Below, in pieces: positions 15,951 to 24,549 of a stretch of 64,000 nucleotides of DNA; position 1 is the stretch's first letter; every line of letters begins with the position of its first letter. The stretch is from Candidatus Gastranaerophilales bacterium (lineage in GTDB: Bacteria > Cyanobacteriota > Vampirovibrionia > Gastranaerophilales > Gastranaerophilaceae). The stretch covers positions 255,298 to 319,297 of the forward strand of contig JAQUVW010000002.1 of assembly GCA_028693235.1 (NCBI GenBank). The letters are read 5' to 3'. Below the pieces are notes generated by a model that worked only from the letters and a program-made list of their open reading frames with translations, was not told where the DNA came from and ran no database searches. The translations under genes and the position numbers were made by a program.

Positions 15951-16172
15951 ATAATTTAATTAAATAACTAGAAATATTTGAAGAATTTGTCGTTATAAAA
16001 AACAAAAGCATTCTAATTGTTATAAAAATGTAACCGACAAGAATTTTAAAGTTATTGCTTCTTTTAAATTTACTGTTTTTTTCAAAAAATAATTAAATAT
16101 AAAATTTTTATGACAACTATTCTGTATAGATACTGATAGCATAGCTTTACAGCGGTCAAGTAAGGTGTAGAA

Positions 16173-16200
16173 GAGGTCACTCTTTTGACAAAGTGACCTC
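16173..16200. other. Perfect inverted repeat GAGGTCACT/AGTGACCTC
   Basis: A 9-bp perfect stem with a 10-base loop lies 37 bases beyond the stop of the R3H ATPase gene (minus strand). No T-run follows on either strand, so it may act as a weak terminator or an mRNA 3'-end stabiliser. Its arms resemble those of the inverted repeat at 6072-6105. The rest of 15951-16236 shows no gene. Confidence 0.6.
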
Positions 16201-16236
16201 AAAGTCTTGTGTGCGTTGGCTATATCGGCTCTGGCA

Positions 16237-17835
16237 CTAGCCTGCGTTTTTGTATTCGCTACCGCCGACAATTCTTAGACGGCGTGCTGAACCCTCGCCA
16301 ATACTGACGCTAGCTAGATTGTGTTGCTCAACAAGCTCGTGCTGTAATTTTCTGATTTGTTGATTTTGTGGTTGAAGTTCAACATCTTTAGCACCAGATA
16401 ATATTTTTTGAATTGCATTTTTAGCCTCATCAAGTGCCTTTTCAGCCTCGTCATAATAGCCTTGAAGCGTGTTTGCAGCTTCTTCAATATGCAAAGCTTC
16501 TTTTAGTATTTTTTGTACTTGAGCCATTGAATTTGAGCGGACGTAATAAATCGGTAATCGATAATCATTTGCAATACTCAAAATCTTTGTTCCGCCTTTT
16601 GCAAAAGCTTTATGTGCAATCACAACGTCAGCATCTTCAATGTTTTTTGTTATTTCAGCATGCAGGTCAAGACGTTCAATAGCTTTGTCTACAACTGTTT
16701 TGCTGACTGCATAAATGTATATTTTTTTGAAATCTTTAACTTCGTTGACATATTCTTGACGAGAGAAGCTGAATTTTAAGCTTTCGTTTGCTTTTTCAAC
16801 TTTTTCATCAAGTTTATTGATTTCCTGAACAAGAGTTGGTTTTTTGGTGTCTTGATAATTTTCATCGACTTTTCTTATGTCGGGTCGAATTGGCCAGCCT
16901 CTAAGTATGTAATCAACTGCTTCTGCGGTATTTTTGTAAACTGCAAGGGTGTTTCTGTCAATAATTTCAATAACAACATCAAAAGTCGGTTGTTTTTCTC
17001 TTTCAAGAACAGTTTTTTGAGAGCCTCTTCTTTTTGCCTCGTCGTCGCCTAAAGTTACAGAGCTTATACTTCCGACCAAATCTGATAAAACAGGGTTTTT
17101 GATGAGGTTTTCAAGAGTATTTCCGTGAGCTGTTCCGATGAGCATAACGCCACGCTCAGCGATTGTTCTTGCAGCTTGAGCTTCTGCTTCAGTACCGATT
17201 TCATCGACAACAATGACTTCGGGGGTATGGTTTTCAACAGCTTCTATCATTATGTCTTTTTGAAATTCAGGTTGTGGAACTTGCATTCTTCTGGCTCTTC
17301 CGATAGCCGGATGCGGAGTGTCGCCGTCGCCTGCGATTTCATTGGATGTATCTACAATGACGACTCTTTTGCCGAGTTCATCTGATACAAGTCTTGATAT
17401 TTCTCTCAATTTTGTAGTTTTCCCAACTCCAGGGCGTCCCAAGAACAAAATGCTTTTATTTTGTAAAACGATATCTTTTATGCAAGAAATAGTACCCGTA
17501 ACAACTCTACCAATCCTGCATGTGAGCCCTACGACTTTTCCCTGTCTATTTTTAATTGCACTTATTCTGTGCAAGGTGCCTGCAAGTCCCGAGCGGTTGT
17601 CATGCGTAAAGGGCGGAATTTTCGATGTTATATATTCAAGGTCGCCCTCTGAAATATAATCATGCCCTAAAAACTCTGTTTTGCCGTCAGCGTGACGGAC
17701 TTCTCCAACTCTCCCCAAATCCAACACCAGTTCGATGATATCGTCCTGATTTGTGTTTTTCATACAGGCGGTAATCTTCGGGGGTAGAATCTCAAGCAAC
17801 CTCGCAAGGTCATTGTGAAATTGAACTTTGTCCAT
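16237..17835 (-). CDS. AAA ATPase with R3H domain (Ycf45/SpoIIIAA-like)
   Basis: A 532-residue protein. An N-terminal domain (ARLLEILPPKITACM, ELVLDLGRVGEVRHADG) is followed by an AAA ATPase like SpoIIIAA and cyanobacterial/plastid Ycf45: Walker A ILFLGRPGVGKTTKLREI, Walker B EVIVVDEIGTEAEAQAA, and ERGVMLIGTAHGNTLENLIKNP. The middle contains an alpha/beta segment (VNEVKDFKKIYIYAVSKTVVDKAIERL). A C-terminal R3H motif (IRKLQHELVEQHNLAS...EGSARRLRI), about residues 490-525, predicts single-stranded nucleic acid binding. The ATG at 17835 follows AAAGGG and is preferred to an in-frame start 27 codons upstream. The combination is typical of Cyanobacteria and their relatives, supporting the taxonomic guess. 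Cellular role unknown. Confidence 0.85.
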   Translation of the reverse strand: MDKVQFHNDLARLLEILPPKITACMKNTNQDDIIELVLDLGRVGEVRHADGKTEFLGHDYISEGDLEYITSKIPPFTHDNRSGLAGTLHRISAIKNRQGKVVGLTCRIGRVVTGTISCIKDIVLQNKSILFLGRPGVGKTTKLREISRLVSDELGKRVVIVDTSNEIAGDGDTPHPAIGRARRMQVPQPEFQKDIMIEAVENHTPEVIVVDEIGTEAEAQAARTIAERGVMLIGTAHGNTLENLIKNPVLSDLVGSISSVTLGDDEAKRRGSQKTVLEREKQPTFDVVIEIIDRNTLAVYKNTAEAVDYILRGWPIRPDIRKVDENYQDTKKPTLVQEINKLDEKVEKANESLKFSFSRQEYVNEVKDFKKIYIYAVSKTVVDKAIERLDLHAEITKNIEDADVVIAHKAFAKGGTKILSIANDYRLPIYYVRSNSMAQVQKILKEALHIEEAANTLQGYYDEAEKALDEAKNAIQKILSGAKDVELQPQNQQIRKLQHELVEQHNLASVSIGEGSARRLRIVGGSEYKNAG

Positions 17836-17933
17836 ATGTCCCTTTCGCTTATGTCTAACGCGTGAGGAATTTGTCTTGTATCTTTTTGAGGGTGTATTAC
17901 TTCGGTAGTGCAACAAATTTGCCTTACACTTTT

Positions 17934-17942
17934 ATTATACCA
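17934..17942 (-). promoter_or_regulatory. Extended -10 promoter of the R3H ATPase gene
   Basis: On the minus strand TGG-TATAAT forms an extended -10 box about 100 bases before the chosen start codon. No good -35 hexamer is visible, which is normal for extended -10 promoters. Confidence 0.5.
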
Positions 17943-17986
17943 TTTTTTCAAAAAAAGTTTCTTAAAAATCATACTATAAACGTAGT

Positions 17987-18298
17987 AATGTTACATATCT
18001 TTATAAAAACAAAGTGGGCTAAAAGTGTTGGTTTGACACGTTTTGAGCATGATTTGCGAGGTGGGGAATTTCGCTGGGCTTTAGTCCAATCTAAGGACTG
18101 TATTGCTTTACATTCGTTCGCAATGACAAAGACTTCATTGTTGTGCCAAAAGTGAAGTCAACAAGCTTGCTTTATCACCTAAAACTCCAGCCATGCCGAA
18201 GCAAGTGCTGTTTGGTTTTAGCATCTCTAATAGTTCACGCTTCAGAATGACATCTTTTTGACTGTCTTTAGTTTATCCATCTGCAATGCTGAATAAGT
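17987..18298. repeat. Non-coding stretch with REP-like GTCATT cores
   Basis: No convincing gene. On the minus strand two copies of a related core occur in the same direction: TGTCATTGCGAACG (18115-18128) and TGTCATTCTGAAGCG (18238-18252). Such cores are typical of dispersed REP-like elements in many bacteria. A short hairpin AGTCC/GGACT lies near 18083-18100. A 97-codon plus-strand reading frame through here has no protein-like character and is judged spurious. Confidence 0.5.
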
Positions 18299-19534
18299 TT
18301 ATTTTCCGCCTGTTATATTGTTAAGAATCTCTATGGCTTTTATTAGCTGGGTATCTCGATTATTCAGGTAATCTTGTTGTGTATAGTATATTTCGTAGTC
18401 TGGTTTTATGCCGACGTTATGAATATCTTCACCGGAGGGGATATAATATTTTGCAATCGTAATGTTCATCCCTGTGTGATTAGGCATTGGAATAATCTCT
18501 TGGACGGAGTTTTTTCCATAGCTTCTTGTTCCGACCAAAATCGCTTTTTTGTTATCTCTCAGTGTTCCTGCAAAAATTTCTGCTGAGCTCGCAGTTCCTC
18601 TATTTATTAAAACTACAATAGGTTTATCTCTGAAAATTGCTGTGTCGTGAGCTAAAATCGGGTTTCTAAAGCCGTTCCTGTAAACCACATTGAGTATTTC
18701 ACCTTGGGTGATAATCATATCCGACATAAGTATTGCGTTGTCAAATAAACCGCCTGAGTCGCCTCTAAGGTCGATAATTATTCCTTTTGTGTTTTGAGTT
18801 TGCATTATTGCTTCTTCAAACTCTTGAGGGGTCGTTTTTCCTATGAAACTTCCTACCTGAATATATCCGATATCTTTTATCTTTTTATATTGGACATTTT
18901 TTAGAGTAACAATATCCCTGCATATAATTTTGGTTAGTATTTTATTGTTTCTTTTTATTGAAAGTTTTACGTAAGAACCTTTTTTGCCTCGTATTTTTGA
19001 TACGACATTGTCAATTGAAAGGTTACTTATTTCAGTGTCGTTAATTTTTTCGATTATATCTCCGATTTGAAGGTCGTACTTTTTAGCAGGAGAACCTGAT
19101 ATGACGTTATATATTACGAATTTGCCTGCAATTTGCATAATGCTGGCACCGATTCCTGATATATTTGAGTCGATGGCTACATTTTGGTCATTGGCTTCTG
19201 ACATATTCATAAATCTTGTATAAGGGTCGTCAAGACTTTGCAACATTGAGTTGATGGCAACATAGGCATCATCTTCTGTTTCAATCTCGTTTTCATAGCG
19301 TTTTTTCCAGCGTGACCAGTCTTGGGTGTTCATCTTGGGGTCTACATATTGGTTTTTTGCGGTTCTCCATGCGTCTAAAAATAGCCTTTTGGGCTCTACT
19401 TTTTGTTCGTTGATAATTTTGCTTGTTTTCTTTAAAACAGGTTCTTTTACTTTGTCGAATGGAAAATGTATCAACAATATTGTTATAATCGTTGCTACTG
19501 CCAAAAAACAATAATATAATATTTTTCTTTTCAT
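18299..19534 (-). CDS. S41 C-terminal processing peptidase
   Basis: A 411-residue Ctp/Prc-type serine protease. Residues about 6-25 form a single membrane anchor or signal (YYCFLAVATIITILLIHFPF), placing the rest in the periplasm. A PDZ domain (about 125-200: GIGASIMQIAGKFVIYNVISG, GDIIEKINDTEISN) precedes the protease domain. The catalytic Ser is in NRGTASSAEIFAGTL and the Lys in TRSYGKNSVQEI, with the family RGDSGGLFDNAI loop upstream. It trims or degrades proteins from their C-termini. It stands alone on the minus strand; the next gene diverges 147 bases away. Confidence 0.93.
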   Translation of the reverse strand: MKRKILYYCFLAVATIITILLIHFPFDKVKEPVLKKTSKIINEQKVEPKRLFLDAWRTAKNQYVDPKMNTQDWSRWKKRYENEIETEDDAYVAINSMLQSLDDPYTRFMNMSEANDQNVAIDSNISGIGASIMQIAGKFVIYNVISGSPAKKYDLQIGDIIEKINDTEISNLSIDNVVSKIRGKKGSYVKLSIKRNNKILTKIICRDIVTLKNVQYKKIKDIGYIQVGSFIGKTTPQEFEEAIMQTQNTKGIIIDLRGDSGGLFDNAILMSDMIITQGEILNVVYRNGFRNPILAHDTAIFRDKPIVVLINRGTASSAEIFAGTLRDNKKAILVGTRSYGKNSVQEIIPMPNHTGMNITIAKYYIPSGEDIHNVGIKPDYEIYYTQQDYLNNRDTQLIKAIEILNNITGGK

Positions 19535-19681
19535 TAAATTTGATATTTCGGTGATATTGGGCTACTTCTATATCCTAATACCTATTTCGTTTTCTTGCAA
19601 TGGTAAATTTTTAAAATGTTTTTTACTTTATATATATGCAAGCTGATAGCTTTTTTATTAGAAAAGATGTAAAATAGATTT

Positions 19682-19864
19682 ATGGACGAAAATAAGACTA
19701 TAATTGACATTAAACCGTTTCTCCCTGATGCTGATACCTCATCAGGCAATGATGTTGTGCCAAAAAAATCATCTGAGTTCCATTCAAACCCTATTTTGAA
19801 AAAATGTATTATTAATAACAAAAAAACTCATGAAAAATTTAGTTTAAGAGATTTATTTCGATAA
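19682..19864 (+). CDS. Small conserved-context protein, 60 residues
   Basis: Not recognised. It is acidic at the N-terminus (MDENKTIIDIKPFLPDADTSS) and basic later (NPILKKCIINNKKTHEKFSL). The argument that it is real is position: its TAA overlaps the ATG of the next gene (TAATG), and that gene overlaps prmC, so the three look translationally coupled. Confidence 0.55.
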   Translation: MDENKTIIDIKPFLPDADTSSGNDVVPKKSSEFHSNPILKKCIINNKKTHEKFSLRDLFR

Positions 19865-20379
19865 TGTTTATACAAAAAACTAAGCTTTTTTTGGATTTGT
19901 CTAAAAATCAAAAGGCTTCGTTGATTTCATTTATAAAAAATTTTACGAGGAAAAATGCTTCACTTTCAACAGATGAGGTCTTTTCTGAATTTTATGATGA
20001 TGAAATGTATTATTCACAGGTCGGAAATCCTCATTTTGGGTGGATTATTCCTCAATTTGAGTCCGAGGACTTTATAAAACAAATAAAATTCTTAATTAGT
20101 CAGTATAAAAAAGAAATTGAGCTCAAAGAAAAGCAAAAACCGTATATCGAAAAACAAAAATTGTATATGAAAGAGCAAAGAAAAAAGGCGAGAGATTTCC
20201 ATTGGTCTAAGGAACCTCCTAGTCCTAAGCAATTAAGTTATTACAAATCTTTGTGCAAAAAATATAAGCTTGATATGGCTTCGGTGGAAAATCTTTCGAA
20301 ACTTGACCTTAAAAACATGATTAGTGCTATCATTGATGAGCACGAACAGGATGTTTACAGATGTTTAGAAAAAAATTAA
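19864..20379 (+). CDS. Uncharacterised 171-residue protein upstream of prmC
   Basis: Not recognised. The N-terminal half contains LSKNQKASLISFIKNFTRKN and a tyrosine-rich acidic part (EFYDDEMYYSQVGNPHFGW). The centre (about 85-115) is a charged coiled-coil-like helix, KKEIELKEKQKPYIEKQKLY. The C-terminal 45 residues (PPSPKQLSYYKSLCKKYKLD...LSKLDLKNMISAII) resemble the short KQ-x-Y-x-x-L motif found at the ends of several DUF3072-like or replication-associated proteins; this is weak. It overlaps the 60-residue gene by one base and prmC by 19 bases. Confidence 0.75.
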   Translation: MFIQKTKLFLDLSKNQKASLISFIKNFTRKNASLSTDEVFSEFYDDEMYYSQVGNPHFGWIIPQFESEDFIKQIKFLISQYKKEIELKEKQKPYIEKQKLYMKEQRKKARDFHWSKEPPSPKQLSYYKSLCKKYKLDMASVENLSKLDLKNMISAIIDEHEQDVYRCLEKN

Positions 20380-21188
20380 TAAATTTATATCTTGAAGCAG
20401 GATTTGATGCCTATGAGGCTCAGTCGGAAGTCGATTTCCTTTTGGAAGTCGTGGCTGGTTTTTATCCTCAAGATTCTGTCATGGGGCGTCAAGTTGATAA
20501 AAAATATTTTACACATATTGAATCTTTAGTATCCGAACGGCTTGAAACCCGAAAACCTATACAACAACTTGCAGGCAAAGCTTTTTTTATGGGAGATTTG
20601 TTTTTTGTTGATAAAAATACTTTAATCCCCAGACCCGAAACGGAGATTTTGGTCCGAAAATCAATTGATATTTTAGAAGATTTATCAGAGCCAGAGGTTT
20701 TAGATATAGGCTCGGGGACAGGGTGTATTGCAATCGAAATTGCAAAAAATACGGCAGCCAAAGTTATTTCCTGTGATATTTCTTCCGGTGCATTAAAAGT
20801 TGCTGTTAAAAATGCTGAAAAACATAAAGTCCAAGTTGATTTTATTGAATCTGATTTATTTCAAAACATACAAGGAAAATTTGATTTGATTGTATCAAAT
20901 CCACCATACATACCTTTCTCTGAGTTAGAAAATTTGCAAATTGAGGTTAGAAAATTTGAGCCACAATCAGCTTTATTTGCTGAAAACAACGGTTTGGGGG
21001 TTTATGAAAGAATCATTAAAGAAGCTTCAAAATATCTGAAAGATGGCGGTAATATTGCTTTTGAACTTGGTATAGGTCAGGCGGCTTCCGTTGAATTGTT
21101 GTTGGAAGATTATGGCTTTTCAAATATTTCATTAAAAAATGATTTGGATAAAATTGCTAGAGTAATTATTGCCAAAAAAAGCGTGTAA
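20361..21188 (+). CDS. prmC: Release factor glutamine methyltransferase
   Basis: PrmC (HemK) methylates the glutamine of the GGQ motif of peptide-chain release factors RF1 and RF2 using SAM, raising termination efficiency. At 275 residues it has the usual size. The N-terminal helical domain binds the release factor (about 1-90). The SAM motif VLDIGSGTGCIAIEIAK (about 114-130) and the catalytic NPPY in LIVSNPPYIPF (about 174-184) are intact, and IPRPETEILV is the family's conserved linker. It starts inside the preceding gene. Confidence 0.95.
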   Translation: MFRKKLINLYLEAGFDAYEAQSEVDFLLEVVAGFYPQDSVMGRQVDKKYFTHIESLVSERLETRKPIQQLAGKAFFMGDLFFVDKNTLIPRPETEILVRKSIDILEDLSEPEVLDIGSGTGCIAIEIAKNTAAKVISCDISSGALKVAVKNAEKHKVQVDFIESDLFQNIQGKFDLIVSNPPYIPFSELENLQIEVRKFEPQSALFAENNGLGVYERIIKEASKYLKDGGNIAFELGIGQAASVELLLEDYGFSNISLKNDLDKIARVIIAKKSV

Positions 21189-21238
21189 ACATTTGTAACG
21201 TAAATTGAGAATAAATACTATTTTTTCTCAAAAAGCAC

Positions 21239-21266
21239 TTTACAAGTGAAAAAAATCTGCTATTAT
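21239..21266 (+). promoter_or_regulatory. Sigma-70-type promoter of the rubrerythrin gene
   Basis: TTTACA at 21239-21244 and TATTAT at 21261-21266 with a 16-base spacer, about 60 bases before the start codon. A 7-bp inverted repeat (TTGAGAA at 21205-21211, TTCTCAA at 21225-21231) lies just upstream and could be an operator or the end of the prmC transcript. Confidence 0.6.
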
Positions 21267-21325
21267 GTATTTATGGATTTGAAAAAATCTTTGAAAATAC
21301 AATCAGATTTAGAAAAGAGGTTATT

Positions 21326-21877
21326 ATGGCAAAATTTACATGTCCTGCTTGTGGTTACGTATATGAAGGTGAAAACCCTCCGGCTAGATGCCCGTTATGT
21401 GGAGTTCCGGGTGAAAAATTTATAAAAGAAGATGCCCCTGCTGCTGCTACAGGGTGGGCTGATGAACATAGAATCGGTGTTGCAAAAGACGTTGATGCAG
21501 AAGTCTTACAAGGACTAAAAGACCACTTCGCAGGTGAATGCTCTGAAGTCGGTATGTATTTGGCTATGTCCCGCCAAGCTGACAGAGAAGGCTTCCCTGA
21601 AGTCGCTGAAGCCTACAAAAGAATTGCCTTTGAAGAAGCTGAACATGCTGCAAAATTCGGTGAATTGTTGGGCGATGTCGTTACAGATTCTACCAAGAAA
21701 AATCTTGAAATGCGTGTCGCTGCTGAAGGCGGAGCTTGTGAAGCAAAACTTAAAATCGCTAAACGTGCTAAAGAATTGGGCTATGATGCAATCCACGATA
21801 CTGTCCATGAAATGTGCAAAGATGAAGCAAGACACGGTGCGGCTTTCGATGGTTTATTAAAAAGATATTTTCAATAA
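21326..21877 (+). CDS. Reverse rubrerythrin (rubredoxin + diiron domain)
   Basis: A 183-residue peroxide-reducing protein. A rubredoxin-like domain comes first (CPACGY...[11 protein letters not shown], Cys pairs at residues about 6/9 and 23/26), followed by the rubrerythrin diiron domain with ExxH-type ligands ([43 protein letters not shown]). This domain order defines reverse rubrerythrins, found in anaerobes, which pass electrons from NADH-dependent partners to hydrogen peroxide in the cytosol. It is a single-gene unit with a good promoter and a terminator. Codon use is polished, suggesting high expression. Confidence 0.93.
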   Translation: MAKFTCPACGYVYEGENPPARCPLCGVPGEKFIKEDAPAAATGWADEHRIGVAKDVDAEVLQGLKDHFAGECSEVGMYLAMSRQADREGFPEVAEAYKRIAFEEAEHAAKFGELLGDVVTDSTKKNLEMRVAAEGGACEAKLKIAKRAKELGYDAIHDTVHEMCKDEARHGAAFDGLLKRYFQ

Positions 21878-21900
21878 CTAAAACTACCCCATTATCTTTT

Positions 21901-21935
21901 AAAGGTGCCTTTTGGGCACCTTTTGTTTTTGTTCT
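21901..21935 (+). terminator. Rho-independent terminator of the rubrerythrin gene
   Basis: AAAGGTGCC at 21901-21909 pairs perfectly with GGCACCTTT at 21915-21923, followed by a T-rich run. The 200 bases that follow are extremely A/T rich and contain no gene. Confidence 0.92.
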
Positions 21936-22124
21936 TTAAATTTACCGGCAATGGTATGTTAAATTTTGTAAATATGAATTTTTTAATAAAAGTTTTTTTG
22001 TTTTTTTTATTTTATTTTTTGAATTTTTATAAAATCAATGTAAAAAATTTTTAAATAGTAATGTCAAATCTTCGTTTTGTTTGGTTTTTTCTTCTTTTTT
22101 TGAAAATCCTTAAATAGCTTAACT

Positions 22125-22152
22125 TTGACAGATGAAAAAAAAGATTTAAAAT
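22125..22152 (+). promoter_or_regulatory. Sigma-70-type promoter of the arginine operon
   Basis: A perfect TTGACA at 22125-22130 and TAAAAT at 22147-22152 with a 16-base spacer lie about 90 bases before the first gene of the three-gene arginine unit. The upstream 150 bases are A/T-tract rich and may act as an UP element. Confidence 0.6.
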
Positions 22153-22240
22153 GAAAAAGTCGTTAATTTTACACAAGTTGCCATAAAAATCTGAAACGTC
22201 ATTTTTTTATTTATGGTGAGAAGAAAATGGAATTAAGCAA

Positions 22241-22468
22241 ATGAAAAAAGAATTAAAACTTAGAGGTCATATAATTGATTCTCTTGTATTGTCAAAGCTT
22301 TTAGATCAACTAGCTGAAACAGGTGTAGAGTGTTACACAATCGATGTGAAAATAGGTTCTCGTAGGAAAGACGTTTCAGAGGCAACTTTTTTAATTGACG
22401 CACCAAATGAAGCCGCTCTTGAAAGAGCTATAGAAATATCTGAAAAACAAGGAGCTTTTGAAATCTAA
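22241..22468 (+). CDS. Stand-alone LOR/SDH conserved-region domain protein
   Basis: A 75-residue protein matching the small conserved region found at the start of LOR/SDH-type and ArgZ/AgrE ornithine-cyclodeaminase-like proteins (the family described as LOR/SDH bifunctional enzyme conserved region). Diagnostic: LRGHIIDSLVLSKLLDQL, then DVKIGSRRKDVSEATFLI and a final helix ERAIEISEKQGA. Here it is its own gene, ending in TAA directly followed by the ATG of the amidinotransferase in the same frame. In cyanobacterial AgrE the amidinotransferase and the LOR/OCD part are one chain, so this looks like a split and reordered version. It may be a regulatory or subunit domain. Confidence 0.8.
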   Translation: MKKELKLRGHIIDSLVLSKLLDQLAETGVECYTIDVKIGSRRKDVSEATFLIDAPNEAALERAIEISEKQGAFEI

Positions 22469-23269
22469 ATGACTGATAAAATTTTGATGTGTGCTCCAAA
22501 ACATTACGGTATTAAGTATGAAATCAATCCCTGGATGAACGTGAATGTGCAAGCTGACAACAAGCTTGCACTCTCTCAATGGAATAATCTCTATTCCATT
22601 TTGAAAGATGATTTGAAAGCTGATGTAAAACTCGTTGTGCCAAAAGAAGATGTCCCTGATATGGTCTTTACTGCAAATGCAGCTCTTATGCACGGAAACA
22701 AAGCTTTAATTGCAAAGTTTAAGTATCCGCAAAGAGCTCCCGAGGAAAGATATTTCGCAGAGTGGTTTTTTGAAAACGGCTACGAAGTGCATATGATGCC
22801 TGAAAATATGGCTTTTGAAGGGGCTGGCGATGCTCTTTATTTAGGCGATGTGCTCTTTTCCGGTTATGTTCCTAGAACAGACATTGCTGCTCATACATAC
22901 ATATCAGATTTATTTGGCATTGAGGTGCTCTCTCTTGAGCTCGTAAACAAAAATTTCTACCACTTAGATACTTGTTTTTGTCCTTTAACTGACGGATATG
23001 TAATATATTTTCCAGGTGCTTTTGATGAGTATGGAAACAAGGTTATCGAGGCAAATGTGCCAGAAGAAAAAAGAATTATTGTAAATGAAGAAGAAGCTGC
23101 TTATTTTACTTGTAATGCCGTAAATATTGGTGATACAGTGGTTACTAATTTGACAACAGAAAGATTTGACAAGCTTTTAGCAAATAAAGGCTTTAAACAT
23201 ATTCAAACAGATTTGTCCGAGTATATGAAAGCTGGCGGTGCCGCAAAATGCTTGACGTTGAAAATTTGA
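22469..23269 (+). CDS. Amidinotransferase-family arginine dihydrolase/deiminase-like enzyme
   Basis: A 266-residue enzyme of the guanidino-group-modifying pentein superfamily. Seen: MVFTANAAL (the Asn-containing substrate loop), AFEGAGDALYLGD (Glu/Asp ligands), the His of FYHLDTCFCPL, and the nucleophilic Cys near the C-terminus in GGAAKCLTLKI. Arginine dihydrolase (ArgZ/AgrE) releases ornithine, CO2 and two ammonia from arginine; arginine deiminase or dimethylarginine hydrolase activity remains possible. The adjacent LOR domain gene and ornithine aminotransferase favour an ornithine-producing dihydrolase. It starts with no gap after the small gene, so it is translationally coupled. Confidence 0.85.
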   Translation: MTDKILMCAPKHYGIKYEINPWMNVNVQADNKLALSQWNNLYSILKDDLKADVKLVVPKEDVPDMVFTANAALMHGNKALIAKFKYPQRAPEERYFAEWFFENGYEVHMMPENMAFEGAGDALYLGDVLFSGYVPRTDIAAHTYISDLFGIEVLSLELVNKNFYHLDTCFCPLTDGYVIYFPGAFDEYGNKVIEANVPEEKRIIVNEEEAAYFTCNAVNIGDTVVTNLTTERFDKLLANKGFKHIQTDLSEYMKAGGAAKCLTLKI

Positions 23270-23284
23270 TGAAAAGGAGACTCT

Positions 23285-24487
23285 ATGGCGGTTAAAAAAT
23301 CTGCACAATTTTATATTGATTTGGAAGACAAATACGGTGCAAAAAATTACAAACCGCTTGACGTAGTTGTCGAAAAAGCTGACGGAGTCTGGCTTTACGA
23401 CGTTGAAGGCAAAAAATATTTGGATTGCTTAAGTGCCTATTCTGCAGTTAATCAAGGTCATAAACATCCCAAAATCCTCCAAGCCATGCTTGAACAAGCA
23501 AACAAAGTCACTCTAACTTCAAGAGCTTTTAGAAATGATAAATTACCTTTATTCTACGAAAAAATTTGCACTATAACAGGCTATCAAAAAGTTTTGCCAA
23601 TGAATAGTGGTGCCGAAGCCGTAGAAACTGCTATAAAGGCTGCAAGAAAATGGGGATATACTCTCAAAAAAGTTCCGGAAAATAAAGCCGAAATTATTGT
23701 GTGTTCTGAAAATTTCCACGGAAGAACAACTACAATCATAAGTTTCACAACAGATGAAGATTCGAAAAAATGTTTCGGGCCTTATACAGACGGTTTTGTT
23801 GTTGTTAAATATGGCGATATTGAAGAAATTAAAAATGCGGTAAATCCAAACACCATAGCGGTTATGCTTGAGCCAATCCAAGGTGAAGCGGGCATAAAAA
23901 TTCCGCCAAAGGGTTATTTGAAGGATATTCGTCAAATCTGTGATGAAAATAATATCCTCATGATTTTAGATGAAATTCAAACCGGATTTGGCAGAACAGG
24001 AAAAATGTTTGCCTTTGAACACGAAAATATTCGACCAGATATGGTTACTGTCGGGAAAGCTTTATCGGGCGGCTTTTATCCGGTATCAGCAGTCCTTGCA
24101 AACAAAGAAATCTTAGGCGTTTTTAACCCTGGAGAACACGGTTCAACTTTTGGTGGAAATCCTTTAGCTTGTGCGATAGCAATCAGTGCTTTGGATGTTA
24201 TCATTGATGAAAAATTGTGCGAAAAATCCGCTGAGTCAGGTGCTTATTTGATGGAACAATTAAATAAAATTAATTCGCCTAAAATTAAAGAAATAAGAGG
24301 TATCGGGCTATTTGTTGGGATTGAGCTCAATGAAAAAGCTCGTCCATTCTGTGAGTTGTTATTTAAAAAATATGGTATTTTAGTAAAAGAAACACATGAA
24401 AATACCATAAGAGTTGCTCCTCCATTGGTAATTCAAAAAACAGAAATAGATTATTTAGTTGAATGTATGAAGAAAGTATTTGTTTAA
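23285..24487 (+). CDS. rocD: Ornithine--oxo-acid aminotransferase
   Basis: A 400-residue class III PLP aminotransferase close to RocD/OAT, converting ornithine and 2-oxoglutarate to glutamate semialdehyde and glutamate. The N-terminus AQFYIDLEDKYGAKNYKPLDVVVEKADG and DVEGKKYLDCLSAYSAVNQGHKHPKI are characteristic. PLP site: ILDEIQTGFGRTGKMFA, with the Schiff-base Lys in TVGKALSGGFYPVSA. An AAGGAG site precedes the ATG, 15 bases after the amidinotransferase stop. The three genes form an arginine to ornithine to glutamate semialdehyde route that frees nitrogen and feeds glutamate or proline. Confidence 0.93.
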   Translation: MAVKKSAQFYIDLEDKYGAKNYKPLDVVVEKADGVWLYDVEGKKYLDCLSAYSAVNQGHKHPKILQAMLEQANKVTLTSRAFRNDKLPLFYEKICTITGYQKVLPMNSGAEAVETAIKAARKWGYTLKKVPENKAEIIVCSENFHGRTTTIISFTTDEDSKKCFGPYTDGFVVVKYGDIEEIKNAVNPNTIAVMLEPIQGEAGIKIPPKGYLKDIRQICDENNILMILDEIQTGFGRTGKMFAFEHENIRPDMVTVGKALSGGFYPVSAVLANKEILGVFNPGEHGSTFGGNPLACAIAISALDVIIDEKLCEKSAESGAYLMEQLNKINSPKIKEIRGIGLFVGIELNEKARPFCELLFKKYGILVKETHENTIRVAPPLVIQKTEIDYLVECMKKVFV

Positions 24488-24491
24488 ACTA

Positions 24492-24522
24492 TTGACTTAA
24501 AAAATTTATCCTGTAATATAAT
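24492..24522 (+). promoter_or_regulatory. Promoter for the tRNA-Val leader transcript
   Basis: TTGACT at 24492-24497 and a perfect TATAAT at 24517-24522. The 19-base spacer is slightly long. It lies about 28 bases before the first tRNA-like repeat and over 220 bases before the functional tRNA, so the repeats would be transcribed in front of it. Confidence 0.6.
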
Positions 24523-24549
24523 AAATGTAAAAAATGAATAAAGTGGCTT

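Noticed and set aside
16020-16271. Minus-strand 83-codon frame after the R3H ATPase gene
   Set aside because: It overlaps the ATPase 3' end and a hairpin, and has no protein-like pattern.
17862-18155. Plus-strand 97-codon frame
   Set aside because: It spans the promoter of the R3H ATPase gene and the REP-like region; sequence such as DCIALHSFAMTKT is typical of translated repeats.
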